Shown: one piece after another, positions 54,218-64,000 of the stretch
Position numbering within the stretch: position 1 is the stretch's first letter
Layout of the letters: every line of letters begins with the position of its first letter
Assembly (NCBI RefSeq): GCF_034652275.1
Contig: NZ_JAXIWG010000001.1
Span: forward strand, 124,001-188,000
Length of the DNA stretch: 64,000 bases
Direction: 5' to 3'
Origin: Yoonia sp034652275
Lineage (GTDB): Bacteria > Pseudomonadota > Alphaproteobacteria > Rhodobacterales > Rhodobacteraceae
Notes under the pieces: model-generated
Databases searched by the model: none
Seen by the model: only the letters and a program-made list of their open reading frames with translations
What the model was told of the DNA's origin: nothing
Made by a program: the position numbers and the translations under genes

Positions 54218-56419
54218 TTAGAAATCGGTCCAGTTGCCGGGCTCTGCATGGGCCGGTTTTTCGCGCTTTGATGTGCGAAAGGCCGGGTAGGCGACCGTGG
54301 CAGAGGTGCGCCCGATCGCGGCTTCGAGAGGTTTGATCGCTGTTTCCGACAGCACCGGCGCTTCGATCTGGCCCGTCGCGAAACGGCCGATCAGGTCGGT
54401 CAGGGTGGCGGCCGCCTGATCCAGCGTTGTTCCACGCGCCAGCGTGTCCTGCACCATGGCGGCGTTGCGTTGCGTCACCTGATCCAGCTGGTTCACGCCA
54501 AGGTTGATTTCGGACAGGGCGGTTGCCTGTTCCTGCGCGCTGGTGGCGATCCGCGCGGTCTTGCTGGCGATACCGCTGACCTGCGCGATGATATCCTCAA
54601 GCGCTGTGCCGGCCGTGCCAACCAGTGTCGATCCGCGTGCCACATGCTTGCCGCTGCTTTCGATCAGTCCGGTGATCTGCTTTGCGGCCTCTGCCGACCT
54701 TTGGGCCAGCGCGCGCACCTCTGCCGCGACCACGGCAAAGCCGCGTCCTTCGACGCCCGCGCGTGCTGCCTCCACGCCTGCATTCAACGCCAGCAGATTG
54801 GTCTGGAACGCGATGTCGTCGATCATGCCGATCACCTGCGAGATCTGGCGCGAAGAGGTGGCGATTTCGGCCATTGCGGCCACAGCTTGTGCGACAACCT
54901 CGCCGTTGCTGCGGGCCTGCGCGCGCGCGGCCTCTACGGTGGTGTCGACGGCGCGGGCATCATCGGCGGCAGAGCGCACGCTTGCGGTCAGTTGATCCAG
55001 TGCCGCGGCAGTTTGTTCCAGCGTCGCGGCCTGATTTTCGGTGCGTTGCGACAATTCGCCGGTGGCTGCCGTTGTCTGTCGTGCGGTCGCGGCGATCAGC
55101 GTGGCGGTGCCCGCGACCTGACCGATCACCGCGCGCAACGCTTCGGTCGCCATGTTGAAATTATGGCGCAGGTCTTCGTATTCGGGGGCAAAGACCTGAT
55201 CCACATGCGCTGACAGATCGCCTGCGGCAAGCCGCGAAAGCTGTGCTTGCAAGGCATCGACAACCTCTTGTTGGGCCTGCTGCATGCGGCGGCGTTCGGC
55301 ATCGGCATCGGTCCGCGCGATCTGCGCATCGCGGAACACGCCCAAGGCGCGCGCCAGCCTGCCCAGTTCATGGTGATATGCGTCGCCTGTGATGATCACA
55401 GTTGTGTCGCCCGCTGCGAGCCTGTCGGTGGTATCCGCCAGATCAGCGATGGCGCGGGTGATGGACCGCCCCACCAGGAACGCCGCCGCAACAGCGATGG
55501 ACAGCGCAGCAAGCCCCACGACCAAGATGACAAGGCGCATGTTGTCCAGCACCGCCGTGCCGGCCGCACGGTTGGCGGCTTCGATGCCGGTGATCTGGCG
55601 GAACAAGGCGTCAAACCGGTCCAGAACCGTTTGGCCCAAAGGGATGAGCACGCTGTTTTCAAACCTGTTGGCAGCCGTGACACTTTCGGCATGGTGTGTG
55701 AACTCCGCAAGCAGGACCGGCACGGTTGCGGCGATTTCCCCGATCCGTTGCTGGATAAACGCGCCACCGCCCGCCTGTGTCAGCGCGGTCATTGCCGTGG
55801 CAAAACTGTCCAAAGCTGCGCGTGCTGCGACCGCGTCATCGGTGCTCCGGGTGGCGAAATAGGCCTCCATGCGGATTGTCGCAGCATCGAAAGCCTGCGC
55901 TGCTTCCTCCGCCGCAAGCACAAGCCGCGGAAGGCCCGATGTGCTGACGCTGTTGGTGGTCGTTCCAAGCGAAGTGCGCAGGCTGACCGCCTTGTCGAGC
56001 AGGTTGCGGCGTGTGGCATCCGCCGTCTTGCGCAGGTCCACGATCTGGCTGAAGGTCGCACGATAGTCCTGCGCCAGCACCAGCGCCGCGTCAATGTCTG
56101 CGCGAGCAGCACTGCCCGGCGCAAACGCCGCCTGCAAGGCGACATCACCCAGCACCGCGTCGATACTGGCGGTCACGGCCTGCGCCATGATGTCCGACGG
56201 ATCGGTGCCATAGGCGCGGGCGGCCACGGTCGCGGCATGCATCTGCCGGATGACCTGGCCTGTCGCCGTGTTCTGGGCGGCCAAGCGCGCGTTGTCGGTC
56301 AAGCCGCCGCGCAACCGGTCCAGCGCCAGCATCGAAAAGACCGAAAGGCTGACAATCAGCAAGGTCAGGACCAGAAAGCTGCCGTTGATGCGCCGCGCGA
56401 CTGACCATCGATCAAGCAT
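54218..56419 (-). CDS. Methyl-accepting chemotaxis protein with C-terminal CheR-tether motif
   Basis: The 733-residue chemoreceptor has TM1 at about 11-33, a helical periplasmic sensor (about 35-290), TM2 (about 295-318), HAMP domains and the signalling hairpin with IDDIAFQTNLLALNAGVEAA and GRGFAVVAAEVRALAQRS. The C-terminus is Asn-Trp-Thr-Asp-Phe, close to the NWETF pentapeptide that docks CheR or CheB in enteric receptors. No che genes are nearby. Confidence 0.93.
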   Translation of the reverse strand: MLDRWSVARRINGSFLVLTLLIVSLSVFSMLALDRLRGGLTDNARLAAQNTATGQVIRQMHAATVAARAYGTDPSDIMAQAVTASIDAVLGDVALQAAFAPGSAARADIDAALVLAQDYRATFSQIVDLRKTADATRRNLLDKAVSLRTSLGTTTNSVSTSGLPRLVLAAEEAAQAFDAATIRMEAYFATRSTDDAVAARAALDSFATAMTALTQAGGGAFIQQRIGEIAATVPVLLAEFTHHAESVTAANRFENSVLIPLGQTVLDRFDALFRQITGIEAANRAAGTAVLDNMRLVILVVGLAALSIAVAAAFLVGRSITRAIADLADTTDRLAAGDTTVIITGDAYHHELGRLARALGVFRDAQIARTDADAERRRMQQAQQEVVDALQAQLSRLAAGDLSAHVDQVFAPEYEDLRHNFNMATEALRAVIGQVAGTATLIAATARQTTAATGELSQRTENQAATLEQTAAALDQLTASVRSAADDARAVDTTVEAARAQARSNGEVVAQAVAAMAEIATSSRQISQVIGMIDDIAFQTNLLALNAGVEAARAGVEGRGFAVVAAEVRALAQRSAEAAKQITGLIESSGKHVARGSTLVGTAGTALEDIIAQVSGIASKTARIATSAQEQATALSEINLGVNQLDQVTQRNAAMVQDTLARGTTLDQAAATLTDLIGRFATGQIEAPVLSETAIKPLEAAIGRTSATVAYPAFRTSKREKPAHAEPGNWTDF

Positions 56420-56488
56420 GTATCGTCCCCGTTGCCGTTCAGCACGGACATAGAGGACAATTCCTAATGCATGGTGAAGCCGCGTCGC

Positions 56489-57133
56489 CTAGCTGCGTGA
56501 AAGTGCCGCCGCTTCAGCCGCGAGAGCCGTAATTGCGGCCCAGTCCCGCGCCTTGACCCGATCTGCAGGCGCGACCCAAGATCCGCCGACGCAAAGCGTG
56601 TTCGAAAGCGCCAGATAGGCGGGCGCGTTCTGCAACGTCACGCCGCCTGTCGGGCAGAATTTGACCTGCGGGATCGGCGCGCCGATCGCCTTGAGTGCAG
56701 CCGCCCCGCCATTGGCCTCGGCGGGAAAGAATTTCTGCACCGTGTAACCGCGTTCCAGCAGGCGCATCGCCTCGGATGCGGTGGCGGCACCGGGCAAAAG
56801 CGGCAAATCGTTGGCTTCGCAAGCGTCCAGCAGGCGGTCGGTTGCACCGGGGGCCACGCCAAAGGTGGCACCTGCAGCCTTGGCGTTTTCGACATCTTTC
56901 GGTGTCAGCAGTGTGCCAGCCCCCACATGTCCGCCTGCCACGGTGGCCATTTCGCGGATCACGTCAAGGGCGGCAGGCGTGCGCAGGGTCACTTCCAGCG
57001 CGGGCAGGCCGCCTGCGACGAGCGCGCGCGCAAGATCCGCGGCGGTGCTGGCATCCTCGATCACCAGAACGGGGATCACGGGGGCGAGAAGGCAGATTTT
57101 CATCGCGGCGGCGGAAGCATCCTGAGGGGTCAT
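56489..57133 (-). CDS. eda: KDPG/KHG aldolase
   Basis: The 214-residue class I aldolase splits 2-keto-3-deoxy-6-phosphogluconate into pyruvate and glyceraldehyde 3-phosphate. Schiff-base Lys134 is in QKFFPAEA and Glu47 in EVTLRTP; GAGTLLT and PTGGV bind the substrate. It follows edd after 81 bases that hold a dispersed repeat, completing the Entner-Doudoroff pair. Confidence 0.96.
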   Translation of the reverse strand: MTPQDASAAAMKICLLAPVIPVLVIEDASTAADLARALVAGGLPALEVTLRTPAALDVIREMATVAGGHVGAGTLLTPKDVENAKAAGATFGVAPGATDRLLDACEANDLPLLPGAATASEAMRLLERGYTVQKFFPAEANGGAAALKAIGAPIPQVKFCPTGGVTLQNAPAYLALSNTLCVGGSWVAPADRVKARDWAAITALAAEAAALSRS

Positions 57134-57182
57134 GTCCAGTCTTTCTGCAAGTATGGCCGGGAGAACTGCGCTGCCTCCGGCG

Positions 57183-57206
57183 GGAGTATTTTTGGAAAAA
57201 AGAAGT
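57183..57206 (+). repeat. Dispersed intergenic element, copy C
   Basis: A single exact copy of the 24-base core lies between edd and eda, preceded by a small CTCC-GGC-GGAG hairpin. It occupies most of the 81-base gap. Confidence 0.8.
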
Positions 57207-57214
57207 GGGGGGCG

Positions 57215-59020
<1,806 letters not shown>

Positions 59021-59063
59021 CTTGGTCCTCGACTTTTTCTGTTGTCGTGATGCTAGCAGAATG

Positions 59064-59077
59064 TGTTAGCGCTAACA
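59064..59077. promoter_or_regulatory. LacI-family operator upstream of edd-eda
   Basis: TGTTAGCGCTAACA is a perfect 14-base palindrome with the central CG and the spacing typical of LacI/GalR-family operators. It lies 44-57 bases before the edd start. The repressor gene is not in this window. Confidence 0.8.
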
Positions 59078-59175
59078 AGTGTGGGAACGCCCAACCGGTT
59101 TCATCGACCCGCCTTAACTGCGCCACATCTGTGTGGTATCGCCTCTCTATATCTAGACGGCTGAGAGGGTGCTTC

Positions 59176-59739
59176 ATGTTTCGCAGGATTTTTGGTTTGG
59201 TGGTGTTGTTGGGCGCTTTGGCAGCCTGTGCGCCCGGGGCAATGGTCATACAGGGCGATCCGCGTCCCGATCTGGTCCGCGATTACAAGCTTGTGGGACT
59301 GAATTTTGCGACCTTGCCGGATTTGCAAGTGTCCGAGGCAAACAGCTATTACCCGCAGGCCGATATCGTCTGGCGCGGTGATCCGGCGGGTGACCGGCTT
59401 GCACAGATCGAGGCGCTGTTCACCGAGGCGGCGCGCCGCAATATGGCCACCGACATGAAGAACGCTGACCGCCGCGTCGTACTCGACGTGACGCTTGTGC
59501 GGTTCCACGGGCTGTCAAACCGTACGCAGTTTTCGACAGGGGGCGTCTATAACGTCATCTTCGATCTGGCGGTGCGCGACGCGCAAACTGGTGCGGTGAT
59601 CGAACCCACGCGCCGTGTCGTGGCCAACCTTGATGCCTGGGGTGGCAATGCCAATGCGCAGCTTGAAGCGCAGGGGATCACCCAGAAGATGCGGGTCACC
59701 GATTTCCTGACCTCCGTGCTGGCCGACCAATTGCGCTGA
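59176..59739 (+). CDS. Lipoprotein of unknown function
   Basis: The 187-residue protein has a signal peptide and lipobox (LLGALAAC), so it is probably attached to the outer or inner membrane. The mature part is mixed alpha/beta (LVRDYKLVGLNFATLPDL, RVVLDVTLVRFHGLSNRT) with no recognised domain. It is divergent from edd across 155 bases. Confidence 0.85.
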   Translation: MFRRIFGLVVLLGALAACAPGAMVIQGDPRPDLVRDYKLVGLNFATLPDLQVSEANSYYPQADIVWRGDPAGDRLAQIEALFTEAARRNMATDMKNADRRVVLDVTLVRFHGLSNRTQFSTGGVYNVIFDLAVRDAQTGAVIEPTRRVVANLDAWGGNANAQLEAQGITQKMRVTDFLTSVLADQLR

Positions 59740-59789
59740 CGCAGCGATCGGGGCTTTTCAGCGACAGCCCCGTTCGCTAGTGACAGCGG

Positions 59790-60995
59790 ATGACACAGCA
59801 AGATGCATCCGACCGCGCCATCGTGCGCCTCATCCCCAAGGCCGAAGCGCGGGCGATCCGCCACGGCTTTCCTTGGGTTTACGCCAATGAACTGGTGACC
59901 GACCGGCGCACGCGCGGTCTGCCTGCGGGCAGCATCGCACTGCTGGAGGATGCCAACCGTGTCCCTATGGGCGTGGTCGCGGTCAACCCCGCGTCCAAGA
60001 TCATCTGCCGGATGCTCGACCAGAACCCCGAGGCCGTGATCGACCAGACGTGGTTCGCGGCCAAGATCGCCCGCGCGCTGGCGCATCGCGCGCGGCTATA
60101 TCCCGACCCGTTCTACCGGTTGATCCATGCCGAGGCTGACGGCCTGCCCGGCGTCATCATCGACCGGTTCGGCGATATCGCCGTGGTCCAGCCCAATGCG
60201 GCCTGGGCCGATGTGCTGATCGCGCCCTTGGTCGCCGCCTTGCAAGAGGTGACGGGCGTCACCACCGTTGTGATGAACGGCACGGGGCGGACCCGCGCGC
60301 TCGAAGGTCTGGAAGAGCGGATGGATGTGCTGGCAGGCCAAGCCCCGACAGCCGCCGTTCCGGTGCCGATGAACGGGGCCACCTACCTGGCCGATATCAT
60401 GGGCGGGCAGAAAACCGGCCTGTTCTTTGACCAGCGGCCCAACCATGCTTTTGCCGCAGGTCTTTCGCAGGGCGCGCGCGTGCTGGATGTCTTCGCCCAT
60501 GTCGGCGGCTTCGGGCTGGCGGCACTGGCGCAAGGTGCGGCATCGGTGCTGGCGGTGGATGGCTCTGCCCCCGCGCTGGAGCTGGCCGAACAGGGGGCCG
60601 CCGCCATGGGCGTGGCCGACCGTTTCACCACCCGTAAAGGCGATGCTTTCGACGTGCTGACAGCGCTGGCCGAGGAAGGCGCGCAATTCGATGTCGTCAT
60701 CTGCGACCCGCCCGCCTTTGCGCCGGGCAAGGCCGCACTCGAGGCGGGGTTGCGCGCTTACGAACGCGTCGCACGGCTGGCCGCACCGCTGGTGGCACCC
60801 GACGGCTATCTGGGCCTGTGTTCCTGTTCGCATGCTGTGGATCTGACAAAATTCCGCAACGCATCCGCGCGTGGGATCGGGCGGGCAGGGCGGCGCGGGC
60901 AGATCATCCACACTGGATTTGCCGGACCCGACCATCCCTTGATGCCGCATCTGGCCGAAAGCGGCTATCTGAAGGCCGTGTTCTTCCGCCTATGA
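59790..60995 (+). CDS. Class I SAM-dependent rRNA methyltransferase (RlmI-like)
   Basis: The 401-residue protein has an N-terminal PUA domain (GFPWVYANELVTDRR), a middle domain and a Rossmann methyltransferase (VLDVFAHVGGFGLAALAQGA, DVVICDPPAFAPGK). The combination matches RlmI, which makes 5-methylcytosine in 23S rRNA. The late CSCSHAV cysteines fit the 5-methylcytosine mechanism. Its stop overlaps the next ATG. Confidence 0.93.
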   Translation: MTQQDASDRAIVRLIPKAEARAIRHGFPWVYANELVTDRRTRGLPAGSIALLEDANRVPMGVVAVNPASKIICRMLDQNPEAVIDQTWFAAKIARALAHRARLYPDPFYRLIHAEADGLPGVIIDRFGDIAVVQPNAAWADVLIAPLVAALQEVTGVTTVVMNGTGRTRALEGLEERMDVLAGQAPTAAVPVPMNGATYLADIMGGQKTGLFFDQRPNHAFAAGLSQGARVLDVFAHVGGFGLAALAQGAASVLAVDGSAPALELAEQGAAAMGVADRFTTRKGDAFDVLTALAEEGAQFDVVICDPPAFAPGKAALEAGLRAYERVARLAAPLVAPDGYLGLCSCSHAVDLTKFRNASARGIGRAGRRGQIIHTGFAGPDHPLMPHLAESGYLKAVFFRL

Positions 60996-61537
60996 AGGTG
61001 CTGATCGACGCCTGCGTGCTTTATCCCACCGTGATGCGGGAAATGGTGCTGGGCGTTGCGGGGCAGGGGCTGTTCGCGCCGCGCTGGTCGCCGCGTGTGC
61101 TGGAAGAATGGGCGCGCGCGGCAGGCAAACTTGGCCCTGCCGAAGAGGTCTGGGCGCGGGGCGAGATCGCGGCCCTTGCCGCGACCTTCCCCGACGCGCT
61201 GATCCGCTATGACGCGGGCATCGAACGGCGGTTCTGGCTGCCTGATACCGGCGACATCCATGTGCTGGCGGCAGCTGTCGCAGGGTCCTGCGATGCGATC
61301 CTGACGATGAACGCCAAGGATTTCCCGCGCAACATTCTGGAAGAAGAAGGGCTGCAGCGCCTCGACCCTGACAATTTCCTGCTGGATTTGTGGCGCGATG
61401 CGCCGCAAGCTGTCGGCACCGTCGCGGGTGTCGTGCTGGCCGAAGCGCGGCGGTTGTCGGGGCAGGACTGGACCCTGCGCGCCTTGCTGAAAAAGGCGCG
61501 CCTGCCGCGATTGGGTAAGGCATTGACCGCGGATTGA
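60992..61537 (+). CDS. PIN domain-containing protein
   Basis: The 181-residue protein has PIN-nuclease features: VLIDACVLYPTVMRE with the first acidic residue, TGDIHVLAAAVAG and ILTMNAKDFP with later acids. It overlaps the methyltransferase stop (ATGA). PIN proteins are usually RNases, but no antitoxin gene is adjacent, so a toxin-antitoxin role is not supported; RNA processing is possible. Confidence 0.85.
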   Translation: MKVLIDACVLYPTVMREMVLGVAGQGLFAPRWSPRVLEEWARAAGKLGPAEEVWARGEIAALAATFPDALIRYDAGIERRFWLPDTGDIHVLAAAVAGSCDAILTMNAKDFPRNILEEEGLQRLDPDNFLLDLWRDAPQAVGTVAGVVLAEARRLSGQDWTLRALLKKARLPRLGKALTAD

Positions 61538-61540
61538 CCG

Positions 61541-62164
61541 ATGATGATCACGCAGATCGCGGATTATTTCGACAAAGGCTGCGGGCGCTGCGCGCGGTTC
61601 GATACCGACGATTGCGCCGCACGGCTCTGGCAGCCGGGGCTGCGTGCCTTGCGCGATCTCTGCCTTGCAGCCGGGCTGCAAGAGGTCGTGAAATGGGGCC
61701 ATCCCTGCTATATGCACAAAGGCCGCAACATCGCGATCATCGGGGCGACCCGCGCGGGGATCAGGCTGAGTTTCTTCAATGCAGCGCTGATGCGCGACCC
61801 TCATGGTGTGCTGGAACGGCAAGGGCCGAACACGCAACATGCCGATATGATTGCCCTGAATACCGCTGACGACGCAGCACGCCTTGCGCCTGTCATCACG
61901 GCCTATCTGGCCGAGGCGGCGGGCTATGCCGAGGCAGGGATCAAACCCGCCAAGAACACATCAACGCCCGATCTGCCCACCGCACTGGTGACAGCACTGG
62001 ACGACGACCCCGCACTGGCCGAAGCTTTTGCCGCCCTCACGCCCGGGCGACAGAAAAGCTATGTGCTGATGGTGAACGGCGCCAAGGCGCAAGAAACGAA
62101 AATGTCACGCATCGCCAAGGCCCGTGATAAAATCCTGTCGGGCAAAGGCGCGCAGGAGCGTTAA
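61541..62164 (+). CDS. YdeI/OmpD-associated family protein (DUF1801-like)
   Basis: The 207-residue protein has a DUF1801-type N-terminus (VVKWGHPCYMHKGRNIAIIG) and the C-terminal YdeI helical part (LTPGRQKSYVLMVNGAKAQETKMSRIAK in part). It follows the PIN gene by 3 bases. Function is unclear. Its last 4 bases overlap the M48 protease gene on the other strand. Confidence 0.88.
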   Translation: MMITQIADYFDKGCGRCARFDTDDCAARLWQPGLRALRDLCLAAGLQEVVKWGHPCYMHKGRNIAIIGATRAGIRLSFFNAALMRDPHGVLERQGPNTQHADMIALNTADDAARLAPVITAYLAEAAGYAEAGIKPAKNTSTPDLPTALVTALDDDPALAEAFAALTPGRQKSYVLMVNGAKAQETKMSRIAKARDKILSGKGAQER

Positions 62165-62847
62165 AGCGCCCGCCACTTCGCTTCATTCGCCTCGATTGCG
62201 GCGATGCGCTGCGGGGTCTTGGGATGGCTCAGCATCCATGCGGGCGTTGCCGCGCCATGCGCGCCGGTCAGCGTTTCCAGCTTGGCAAACAGCGATTTCT
62301 GCGGCGCGGTGCCGATCCCCGCCTTGACCAGCAGCGCCGAGGCATAGGCATCCGCCTCGAATTCGTCATCACGCGACAGCCGTGCCGCGACAAGGCTGAT
62401 AAGCGCCGTTGCGATCCACGGCCCGATGCCGGGCAGAAAGCGGTTGAAGATCATCGCCAGCGCCGTGCGCATCGCGTTCTGGCTCGAAAAATCGATCATC
62501 CGGCGGCGCGAATGCCCCAGCGCCACATGCCCCAACTCATGCGCGATCACGCTGGCCATCTCGTCGGCACTGACCTGCCCCGCGCGGTATTTGTTGAAAA
62601 ACCCGCGCGTGATGAAGATGCGCCCGTCAGGGGCGGCCAGCCCGTTCACTTGCGGAATCTCGTAGATATGCACGCGGATGCGGTCGATCCCGACGGCGGT
62701 GGCCATCCGGTCCATCAGCACTTTCAGGATCGGGTCGGCCAGTTCGGTCGATTTCTCGTCCAGCTCGCGCGAGGTGCGCCAGACGGAGAAACGGAACATC
62801 GCATAGCCATAGACCAGCGCAAGAAAGATGGGCAGAAATTTCATCAT
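62161..62847 (-). CDS. M48-family membrane metalloprotease
   Basis: The 228-residue protein has an N-terminal membrane helix and the HELGH zinc motif within IAHELGHVALGHS, plus the third ligand in DDEFEADAYA. It resembles HtpX but is shorter. It probably degrades misfolded membrane or periplasmic proteins. Confidence 0.9.
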   Translation of the reverse strand: MMKFLPIFLALVYGYAMFRFSVWRTSRELDEKSTELADPILKVLMDRMATAVGIDRIRVHIYEIPQVNGLAAPDGRIFITRGFFNKYRAGQVSADEMASVIAHELGHVALGHSRRRMIDFSSQNAMRTALAMIFNRFLPGIGPWIATALISLVAARLSRDDEFEADAYASALLVKAGIGTAPQKSLFAKLETLTGAHGAATPAWMLSHPKTPQRIAAIEANEAKWRAL

Positions 62848-62905
62848 GTCTCAGATATGGGGCGCCGGCCCGCCATTGCCAATGGCCCGCTTTGTCGCGC
62901 CCCCA

Positions 62906-62929
62906 CTTCTTTTTTCCAAAAATACTCCC
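62906..62929 (-). repeat. Dispersed intergenic element, copy D
   Basis: An exact copy of the 24-base core in reverse orientation, followed by GCGCGGCGCGCC and CAAAAGTTTTTT at 62930-62951, the same trailing motif as copy A. It lies between two minus-strand genes. Confidence 0.8.
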
Positions 62930-62950
62930 GCGCGGCGCGCCAAAAGTTTT

Positions 62951-64000
62951 TTACCGCACCAGCGCCTTCATACCTTGGTTGATTCCGTCAAGCGTCATCG
63001 GCACCATGCGGTCGGCACCAAAAATGTCGCGGATCATCCCGATAGATTGCGTATAGGGCCAATAGCGTTCCTCGACCGGATTGATCCAGAGCACATCGCG
63101 CCACTGGTCACGCGCGCGCGCCAGCCAGACGGCCCCCGCTTCGGCGTTCATATGCTCGTTTGCCCCGCCCGGATAGGCGATCTCGTAAGGCGACATGCTG
63201 GCATCACCCACGAAGATGCATTTATAATCAGGCCCGTAAGTATGCAGCACGTCCCATGTCGGCGTCTGCGCGTCCCAGCGGCGGCGGTTGTCTTTCCAGA
63301 CACCTTCGTAAAGGCAGTTGTGGAAATAGAAATGCTGGAAATGCTTGAATTCCGATTTCGCGGCGCTGAACAATTCCTCGACCACCTTCACATGCGGGTC
63401 CATCGACCCGCCGATGTCGAGAAACAGCAGCACCTTGACCGCATTGCGTCGTTCGGGGCGCGTTTTCACGTCCAGATAGCCATGTTCCGCCGTTGCGCGG
63501 ATCGTGCCGCCCAGATCCAGCTCTTCGGCGGCCCCATCGCGCGCCCAGCGGCGCAGGCGTTTGAGCGCAACCTTGATGTTGCGCGTTCCCAATGCGACGC
63601 TGTCGTCGAGATTGCGGAATTCGCGCTTGTCCCAGACCTTGACCGCGCGCTGGTGGCGGCTTTGATCCTGCCCGATGCGCACACCTTCGGGATTGTAGCC
63701 ATAAGCGCCAAAAGGCGAGGTGCCTGCGGTGCCGATCCATTTGGACCCTCCCTGATGGCGGCCTTTCTGTTCGGCCAGCCGCTCTTTGAGCGTCTCCATC
63801 AGTTTGTCGAACCCGCCAAGGGCTGCGATCTCGGCTTTCTCGGCCTCGGTCAGGTGTTTCTCTGCCAGCTTTTCCAGCCAGCCAGCGGGCAGGTCGATGG
63901 CGTTCAGCACCGCCTCGGCAGGGATCGCCTCCAACCCTTCGAAACTCGCGGCAAAGGCGCGGTCAAACCGGTCCAGATGCCGTTCGTCCTTGACCATTAC
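62951..64000 (-). CDS. VWA domain protein, CoxE-like (partial)
   Basis: At least 348 residues are present; the gene may continue past the window end, because family members are near 390. The VWA part has a variant metal site (LLFLDIGGSMDPHVKVVEEL; DIGGS for DxSxS) and ends with WINPVEERYWPYTQSI. Such proteins usually act with a MoxR-type AAA ATPase, whose gene would be outside the window. Confidence 0.88.
   Translation of the reverse strand, partial: VMVKDERHLDRFDRAFAASFEGLEAIPAEAVLNAIDLPAGWLEKLAEKHLTEAEKAEIAALGGFDKLMETLKERLAEQKGRHQGGSKWIGTAGTSPFGAYGYNPEGVRIGQDQSRHQRAVKVWDKREFRNLDDSVALGTRNIKVALKRLRRWARDGAAEELDLGGTIRATAEHGYLDVKTRPERRNAVKVLLFLDIGGSMDPHVKVVEELFSAAKSEFKHFQHFYFHNCLYEGVWKDNRRRWDAQTPTWDVLHTYGPDYKCIFVGDASMSPYEIAYPGGANEHMNAEAGAVWLARARDQWRDVLWINPVEERYWPYTQSIGMIRDIFGADRMVPMTLDGINQGMKALVR

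Noticed and set aside
60992..61537. PIN protein as the toxin of a toxin-antitoxin pair
   Set aside because: No small antitoxin-like gene lies upstream; the gene is translationally coupled to an rRNA methyltransferase instead.

Overview
The window is high-GC alphaproteobacterial chromosome, most likely from the roseobacter group of Rhodobacterales. This is inferred from a complete RcGTA-type gene transfer agent (GTA) cluster sitting between fabF-mltG and cysE, a pyruvate dehydrogenase E1-beta that carries its own lipoyl domain, an Entner-Doudoroff edd-eda pair, and dispersed intergenic repeats typical of that family. The genus cannot be fixed from sequence reading alone. No rRNA, tRNA or CRISPR array was seen, and no gene-free stretch exceeds about 245 bases.

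Layout. 1-3864: end of fabD, then fabG, acpP, fabF and mltG (fatty acid synthesis and cell wall). 4024-19433: the GTA structural cluster in canonical order (TerS, TerL, portal, gp3.5, protease, capsid, connectors, tail terminator, tail tube, chaperones, tape measure, distal tail, hub, NlpC/P60 peptidase, gp15). The last structural gene, the giant tail-tip protein gp15, is split by an IS3-family element (15787-17015) flanked by a 3-bp GGG target duplication. Removing the element plus one GGG restores one open frame of 1287 codons, so this looks like a recent inactivation of an otherwise intact GTA. 19450-20970: cysE and an A+T-rich orphan gene.

21040-29888 (minus strand): central carbon genes pdhA-pdhB-pdhC, ftsB-like, class I aldolase, a secreted Sel1-like protein, a small unknown and pgk. 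The two lipoyl proteins carry the same palindromic repeat inside their coding linkers. 29980-36309: DoxX, two tandem cyclophilins, DUF3179, an EamA transporter, SelO, a nucleoside hydrolase and a periplasmic EF-hand protein. 36457-38940: ilvB-ilvN, preceded by a 15-residue Val/Leu/Ile-rich leader peptide and an intrinsic terminator, i.e. a classical attenuator. 39044-42313: Ca/Na exchanger, YghU and a LysM plus solute-binding fusion protein.

42366-49104: a Cache-domain histidine kinase and NarL-type regulator divergent from a TRAP transporter operon (DctP, DctQ and an unusually large DctM). The pair probably senses and controls uptake of an organic acid, possibly a 2-oxoacid. 49144-54208: Bpt, DUF2852, YbaK-like, GlnE and a small partner. 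54218-56419: a chemoreceptor ending in a CheR-tether-like pentapeptide. 56489-59077: eda and edd with a perfect LacI-type operator upstream. 59176-64000: lipoprotein, rRNA methyltransferase, PIN protein, YdeI-like, M48 protease and a truncated VWA (CoxE-like) protein.

Non-coding structure of note: a dispersed intergenic element at four loci (5655, 36353, 57183, 62906), several strong terminators, and paired inverted repeats upstream of the DUF2852 gene.
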